DNA from: Sthenelais limicola
Taxonomy: Eukaryota > Annelida > Polychaeta > Phyllodocida > Sigalionidae
Direction of reading: 5' to 3'
Length of the DNA stretch: 64,000 nt
Assembly: GCA_942159475.1 (NCBI GenBank)
Contig: OW804094.1
Span: forward strand, 24,164,366 to 24,228,365
The notes below the pieces were generated by a model. That model searched no databases, was not told where the DNA came from, and saw only the letters and a program-made list of their open reading frames with translations. The stretch's first letter is position 1; each line of letters begins with the position of its first letter. Position numbers and translations under genes: made by a program. Below are positions 8,605 to 17,600 of this stretch, in pieces.

Positions 8605-11600
8605 CTGCAACAAGAGGGTTAATGATTAATGGGTCAGATTTTCAGAAAATGTACAATTGATAGCTTTACACATTTAGGAAATTAGGCTGAAAAATGATGA
8701 ATACCAGGTATATTTCAGTATATTTGATGTCGCATTGATTGAAAGTATCAGTTCTGTTATGTTAAACTGCTTTTTGAAGCTCATTTTTGTCTTAAATGTG
8801 GATTATTTGAGGGGATTGGTGAAGACGAATTGTACATTTTCTGAGAATCTGACCCTAATAGGCTTGTTTAATTGTTGTAACTGCATCTAATCACTAAACA
8901 TATGAAGTACAGCGATAGTAAATGATTGAGTATCAACATTAAAAATAACTCAAAGACACCATAATAAAAATAACAACAGAAATGTATAATCATCAGAATA
9001 TGCATGTATGTTATGGGTCAGATCTTCTGTAAATGAACAATTGGCAGCTCTACACATTTAGGAAATTCTGCTAAATAAAGCTGAAAAATGAAGAATACCG
9101 GGTACATCTGACTATATTTGGTATCGCATTCATTTAAAGTATCAGTTTTGTTATGTTAAACTGCATTTTGAAGCTTATTTTTGTCTTAAATGTGGGTTAA
9201 TTTATTTGAGAGGATTGGTTAAGATGAATTGTACCTTTTCTGAAAATCTGACCCTTATATATGTTAGATAGATATTGGATATTGGATACAATGTCCAAAG
9301 TGTTGCTATCACCATGCAGATCAGGTACCAGCGGCAAACAACCAACGTAATTAAGATTATAGGCATTATTCTGATGTACACTATCACAAAACCTGAATAG
9401 ATAATTTAAAACAAACAACTGATTACCATTTAGTGTGGGAAGGAGGATTCTGTCAGTAATGCCCTTCATGAACCGGTTCAGCTCATTATTAGACTGGAAG
9501 TAAAAAAAAGATATCTATCCAATGGGAAAAACTTGGTCTCTCTACAGGTCATCAATAGATATAACCAACTATAGTGAAATCAATCACCAACTTCTGTCAC
9601 AAATGTTTATTTGAGTTGATGCTATGAGCATTGCAAAGAAACAAGAAACACTAACCGGCTCATCTCCAGTGGAGGACTCAAGTGTTATTTTGGATCTGAA
9701 AGAAACAATCGTTTTTCTACTGTGGTTTTTGTAGCATCATTACGTTTTCACATGAAATAGGCACAAGGTAATTACTATTGCAGATGATAATTGTTTGATT
9801 TAATTGGATCGGGCATAGTGTTATGTGATATTAGATGATATCCTATTTATACTTATATGTGATGAGTTATAGAAAAATTAGTCACAAGTCGCAAAAATTA
9901 TATTTTTCAAAGCGTATTATTTACAAGATATCTTTGCTGGAATATTGTCATCTTTGGAGTGTCTAGTCCTTGTGGTTGTATAAATACAAGTACCAAATTC
10001 CAAGACAGTTCATTAAATATATCTATGCGTTTCCTAGATCATCCTATGGAGTACATTTAGTTACTTTATTATTAATTGGCCACCCAGAAATATTGCAAAC
10101 TTCTTTTTCAAAAATAAAAAAAGCAAACTGAAAAGATATGAGTATGTATTAGATGCCCTTAATGTTTACTATCATTGGAATCCCCTTGGTCTCATCTTTT
10201 CAAATATGATGGTATCTCAAAATCCAAATTTTGCGACTTATGACTCATTTTCCTAAAACACACCACATATTAACTATCACCTATTTATTATTACCATTTT
10301 CCATAACCGCTAATTATGCTAATACCATAGCATTGTTCTATGCAAGTCTACTAGTCAGGCTCTGCCTCTAGGTTATGTTACATTATGTTTCGCAATAATG
10401 ACATAACAATGGGTAACCACTTTATGACTATAATTATCATTAATTATGATTATTATATTAATTACCTCAACTAAGTAACATATGCATAACCCATAAGGTA
10501 CCATTAACCAGGAATTTATTGCAGTATTTCCTAGCATCATGTAAAAAGACAACTATACTTATCACTCTACACTTCTATACTACTGAGATCACACGTGTTC
10601 CTCTCTACTTCTAACAATCAGTACTTAACACTGGCATAGGAACCCAGCTTCTTTTTAAAGTATTTCTCACATCCAAAATAATTTAGGAACATTTATCAAA
10701 GAGTTTAAATGGAGGATACTAAAATGTAGACAATCCGCAGTACAGGCTTAAGGTGCGATTCCACTGGCTCGCTCTTTTGCTCCGCTCTTCATCCGCTCTT
10801 TTATTTTCCAAGAGCGCATAACAAGCGTAGACAGAGCGAAACCAGAGCCTTCTAATAGAATCGGTTACACCGCTTTCTATACGCTCTTAAAAACCGCTAT
10901 TTGCGCTTCTTTTTGACGTTGCGCTCATATTTGTTGTGTTTGATATGAGCGCAACTACACGCCGCTCTTTCTGCCTGTTAAAGAAGCGGACCAAGAGCGC
11001 AGTGAGAGCGCACCAAGTGATTTAACATTGATTTCATAAGGAAAGAAGCAAACCAGTAGAAACGCTCTGCGCTTGTATTGCGCTAAAAAATATTAGCGGA
11101 TGAAGAGCGAATGACAAGCGCACTATAAACAAGCGCAACAAGAGCGAGCCATGAGCACACATACAAGCGAACCAGTGGAATCGTACCTTTAGAGGTTTGT
11201 GGGGATCTCATAATAGCATAACATCTCATAATAAAAAATAAAAAGATCCCTCATATACCAAGCACCTGTTCTTTGGAACAGCATCCCAGACCATGCTAAG
11301 AAGTATGACCTTAGAGAGTTTAGAACATTCCTCAGAGACTATATGTTAAGGGAGTAAAGAGGACAAATCCCCTGAGTCACAAGATGTTGATGTTAATGTA
11401 CAGTTATGATAAGCACTTATACTTATGTAAGCATGTAAGACTTACTCCAACCCTTATTTGACCGTTCTGCAAGGCTAACTAGCCAAGTGTACTTTATGTT
11501 ATTTTATCTTGCTTTATTCTATTGTAAACTATGTGTAAACGATTATTTATTATTTAGTTGTAGAAGGGCCCGTCGGAAAAACTATCTTTGACAGAGACGA

Positions 11601-14600
11601 GAGTCCTATTTTCATTCATTTATAGACATTATGTACAACAAAATGAAAATAAAGTTTCAACAATAATAATAATACTTGAAACATTTCTCACAAATTTGTC
11701 AAAGATCTGGACTAAAGATTGTATAAGAATATCACAGAACCCTTTTCATTATGGCCTACTGGTCCCTCATCAGGTGTATGACAAGAACGAGGCAGGGATG
11801 TGTAGTAGTGAAGTTAGTGAGTGAGATTGGTTGCTTTGCGCCCTTTTCAGCACATTTAAAAGAGACAGAAAGGCACTTTATGGTCATACCCAGTACTACT
11901 GTATAGTGAAGGGGTGAACCAATCTTTGCACATTTTCACACATAAGTCATCCTTTTTGATTGATTGATGTGTAGCACATTTCTTACACATTTTTACACAT
12001 GTGTTCTCCTTTCTGATTGGTTCATGTGTGGCGAGATTATAGAAGTTGTAATAAGGAGCAGAATTATTAAAAAGATTAGAAAGTTATATTAACATTTTTA
12101 TTTACTTTTCAACTTACTTCGTGTCATTAATTTTAGCCTTCAACACATGGCCTGTAATGAAAGGAGTCGCTGAAACAACTGTACTCTGAAATTAGAAGAA
12201 ACATATTAAGATATAACTCAACGAGAGATGGATCTAGCATGACGGATTCACAAAACACGAGTGCGTTGTTTTTCTGTTTTTCCCGAGTGGCAAAGCCACG
12301 AGGGAAAAACGGAAAAATTACGCACAAGTGTTTTGTGAATCCGTCATGCTAGATCCATCTCGAGTTGGGTTCTATTTTTATGCCATGATATAAATATATT
12401 AGCCTTATTTAATCATTATTTACCTTCATTTCGTGTCTCGCAACCCTCTGACTCGGCAGAAACAAGCACTTACAACGTTGCGTCATGAAATGAGCGTCAT
12501 GAAATGAGCGTCATTGATTGGCGCAACTAAATTTATGCAACCAATCAAAATAACGTTGTAGATTGGTTGCATTCGAAAAACGGATTCCACTAGTGCAATC
12601 CAGGCATGTTTATGCCATGGGCTAATATGGCCATGTTTTTGTGAATACCCACACCTATCATGGCATAATCATTAATACTGTATTCATTTAAAAACAGATA
12701 TATATGCATATATACACAAAGTAGAACAAGTATTTAGAAGTTAAAATTGATCATACATTATGTGGAGAATTCAGGAACTTTTTAAATTCAATTACATGAG
12801 TGCTATAGAATGGAGCTACGTCATTATTAACAATAGTAGCACTGTAGCACCTCATAGCAATCTTAGCAGTTGTACATACTATGTGGACGGTAAGGTTCCC
12901 TTGAACACCCAGTCCCAGTTCGGCCCTGCCCTGTGCATAAAAGTGAACCCCTCCTGGGGTGATGTCAAATGTAGGGGCCTTAGTTGCCACTAGTGAAACA
13001 TCAAATGTAGCTGAAGAACCTGGAACCTGCACAAAAAAGTAAAATAAAACTTACCTTTATCTATAAGTTGTTTATTGAGTTTTGTCTAAGGCTCCCGGAA
13101 ACAAACCTCAGCTTGCTTCCCGGGCCTTAGACAAAACTCACGACCATAACCTCAGGATCTAATCGCTTAGTAACTTACTGGCAGTCTGCCATGGTATCGC
13201 AAACGGTTCTCTCTATAGTTGGCATACAGGAAGGAGTTGACCACATAGTCTGAGCCCCAGATATACACCATCTTGTTCTTCAGGGATGAAGGGGGGATGA
13301 TATCAGGTCGGAATGGCGGGCTTCTTGGTGCTGTCTTCCAGGTGAACTCGCCCTGGTAGTGAAATACTTTAAATTAGTATCCAGAAATGTGTCTTATCAC
13401 TAATGAAGGAGTTTACGTTCGCCAATTTAAAATCTTGATTTGTGTGGGATTGTGGTGGATCTTTATCAGAACTAGGTAAAACAGTCAGAATGGAGTTCAG
13501 AATGGAATATTATCATTATATCAATTAAGACTCCCATGTAAAATGTTTTGTACACATTATTTATACAGTACACAATGTGATTCCATTAGGTGTTTTTGAA
13601 AATATTGTGAATTAATTAACATATTAGATTTAAACTGAATCTATATCAACAAGCACTGCACATTATGTGATGTTGGTGGTTCTCAAAATTAGGTCTACAG
13701 GATGATATCCTATATATGGATCAGATTGTCAGAAAATGTACAATTTAACTTCGCCAAAATTCTCAAAATAACCCGAATTTCAAGCAAAAACAAAGTTCAA
13801 AATACAGTTCAACCTAGCCAAAACAGATTGCTAGACTCAATACAATGCCGCATATTCTCGAATTTACCTAGTATTGACAGCCTAATTTAGCAGAATATGC
13901 AGGATGACAGTTTGCCCTGTTTAAGTAAATGGTGAGTGCATGCATGTGAGTGAATGGGACCCTTATATGTCCCAGGACCTAACTGAATTTATTTTAGTCA
14001 AAAACGGAATAAAGATTGTTGTGCAATGGTATGTATTTTATAATTTTGAGGGGATTTCAGAGGAAATCCTTGCTCACCTTTATCGGGAGGTCCATATAAT
14101 CTCTCTCAAAACTTGGGTTTCCTGTTAGGCCGTAATCCAAGGTAAAGAACTTGGCTACTGTAGACTTCACTGGAAATGGAGAATTGAGCAAAAATATATA
14201 TCATCACATTCGTTTAATTCAATTGAAGAATTCTTTTATTTGCAGATGGTAGTTTGGCTCTGATGAATCAGATCTTCCACTAACCACTTATGATATATGA
14301 TAGTTGATGTTCATAACGATAATACAGTGGAATTTTTAGTTGCTGCTAGGGACATTGAGACTCTAGAGGGCGCCAGTAAATGTAAAGACTATACAGAAAA
14401 TAACAATATTACATAATACATCTGAATATTTGAGTTCAGAGACAAGCGTGTGATTTAATACTGTAAATGTATTTATTTCGTGCAGATAAATTTTCGCGCA
14501 CTAAGGACTTTGACACCTTTTCACATGCATTTAAATTTGCTTAACAAGGAAGTCTCAACCTTCTTTATGGTTATTCTTTATGCAATAATTAAACCTTTCG

Positions 14601-17600
14601 CATAGGATTTTTTTTCATGCACTAAAGTGGGTGCGTGAAAATAGTGAAAAATAAATACTGTGTGAATATTAATACGTTTACAGTAGTTCATGGTTTCAGT
14701 ATGGTCATCAACAAATACATTTCAGGTTTCAAAAAGGTGACAAGAGTTTGTCTGTATAATGTATGTGAATGTATGTTTATCTGTTATTTAATGGGCATCG
14801 AGGCCTATTCATTCCATATAATTTGACATTTATATAACAGTGGATTTGTGATTTTGAGACATTCTTTAACTTAAGACTATAAGGTTCTTTTTCCCTTTAG
14901 CATGGCTTCTTGTTGGAAGAATTCTATTATCAAGTTTATTAGGGTTATGAGATAGATAAAAAGCCATATCTAGATATATGTTAATTGTCTCGTCGTTTCT
15001 ATAGGGGCCAACATTTTGTGTTCGTGATCAACATTCTTGTATCTTGATTCATTAAATATCACCCTAAGGACAAAGGTTCTGTTGAGACTGCAATTTCTGT
15101 AACATGGATTTGGGAGCTGAATCATAATGAAATCACAGAAGTCAAAATTTGGTAAAATAGCCATTTTATAGTCATGTTTGGCCCTGGAGGTTAATGAATT
15201 TTTGCTCTGTATAATAATCCGATTTTGGCAGAAACTAGCCTTAGGGTATTTTTCACATGTTGTTTAAAGGGTTAGCATCCAGGGTAAAACAAGGGTATTT
15301 GTATTCACGGACTGATGATAGAGTTGTGGAACCTAAATTCAAACTGTTTGAAGAATTTTGATTTTTTTTCCTAGAGGGATAGCTTAATGCAAATGACATT
15401 GTTTTACATTTAGAGGTGTTAACAGCGAACTTGTTGGCTGTAAACCAAGCATAAATATTGCAAAATCCTGCTGGATGTTTTTGTATAAGCAGTCAACATT
15501 TTTGTTATGAAAAAGTAGAACTGTGTCATCTGTGCAATGCTTTACATGGCCATGTCTAACAACAGAATGAAGGTCATTAATGTAGAGTGTAAATAAAATT
15601 GGCCTGAGGATTGTACCTTGTGGCACACCATAGGTGCCTCTTCCCTCTTTTGATTTCAACCCATTTATGTGAACAAAATAAATTGTTTCCTGTTTGATAA
15701 ATAATTTGCAAACCATAGTTTTTCCAGATCCTGTATCAAATATGTTTTAAGTTTGACTAAAAGTTGAACAGTATCAAAGGAGTCTAAAGTCTGAAGTCTA
15801 AAATGCAATCATCCTTTCATTAATCAGCATATATCATAATCAACAATTTTCCCAAAAGATTTTCCGAATAATTTCTGTTCTATAAATTGTAATTCTGTCT
15901 GTTCATTAATAATCAGTTATCTTGGTGAAGGTGCTAGGGTGCATGGTTTGAATCTCTACATATCCATATGAAACATACCTTTTAGGTTCAGATTTCTGAC
16001 ATGTTTCTCCGCTAGATTGCAGATCTGAAGAAAATAAATATAAGTTGTACACCTGTCTTTCATTGTTGATGTCAAGTCAATATTTACGAGTAAACTGTAA
16101 GCATGCATGCAGCCCAAAGGGCCTAAATTACAGCTGCATTCTCAGCTATTATGAGAAAACAAATGTTACCAAATTCATTATGACATATGGACAGGATTTA
16201 TTAATATCCTGCTACTGTTATGAGGTCCTTTGAATATCATGTAAAGAATGACGTTTGTACAAAAAAACTTCTAAAATCTTCCAAAATGTTGGCCAAATGA
16301 TGTTAAGATGGGTTGAAAAAGAATGGAATAATTTAGAATGGAACAGAAAAAGAGGGCTATGATATTGGAATGGATTGGGTAAGGAGTGGTTAGTGACATA
16401 CCATTGCATCAATTTTCTGTTTCATGAAATGTACCAGCGGTGAGGAAAGGAGATTGTACAACATACTGAACCGACTCTTAGAAAAACGAATTTCATCAAA
16501 ATCCCCGGCATTGGCTGTACATTGCTTGAACTCTAGCGTTGGTTGACCAGCTCGATTTGCACCTATAGACAATTGATGTAATATGCTGTAATATATATGC
16601 TGTGACAAATTCTCAGAGATGCATGACTTGTACTTTGTTTTTGTAAAGGACATAGAATTATTTATTGTAATGGATACAATTACCACTGCAAAATAAATCA
16701 AATATCTTAATGATTGTTAAAAAGGATGAAGCTAAATTGTTTGTAACGAATATGAACCAGCCTTATATTTCCAATCTGCATGTAGGAAGGTATATTGGCA
16801 CAAATAAAATCAATTGACCAATGCTGTAAGATTTCAAACATTGCGAAACCTGATGAATTTCATGGCATACTTCTTTTTTGTGAATATGATCATAAATAAG
16901 ATACGGTACCTATCTTGGCAGAAACTTTGAAGCCCACTCCAGAGGATCGGATCCTAACTGTGCCACTATCTCTAATATTAAAACTAGGAAAAAAAATAAT
17001 AGAATTAGGCATTTAACTTCCCAATATCATAATTACTTTATTATGGATTGTGATTTCTTCTCTACAATCAAAATACAATTAACATTGTGCAGCATAAATA
17101 CTAAATGTGCAGAGCAGCCGACTGTATATTGTCTGGCTATCTGAGACATAGCATTCAGTGAATTTAATATATATAGAGAGAATGGGACGAGCCGGCAATA
17201 ATCGAAAATTTATGGGACGAGATTCGTCCACATAAGCACGATGCCTACTACGGCATCGTGCTTATGTGGACGAATCTCGTCCCATAAATTTTCGATTATT
17301 GCCGGCGAGTTCCATTCTATATTTATTATATGTGCATAAAATTTGATCATCATCAGATATCACTGAAAAAGTATTAAAGAACACTCAGAGAGTCCCGCTG
17401 CCCCGCTGAGAGCACCGTCAGTAGGCTACAACGGTGAGCTGTCAGGACTGTGTGATCATGCAGTGTTTACTTACTGACTTTGTTGAACTAAAACGTTCAT
17501 ATCGTAGCCATTTCTTGAGCTACAATAATAAACCTTACATCATTTGATAGAAAATTTAATTCTCTATTTAATGATGTGGTGTTTATTATGTATTTTCATA

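Noticed and set aside
12760..12993. Plus-strand 77-codon frame
   Set aside because: Antisense shadow of BPI/LBP-like exon 9.
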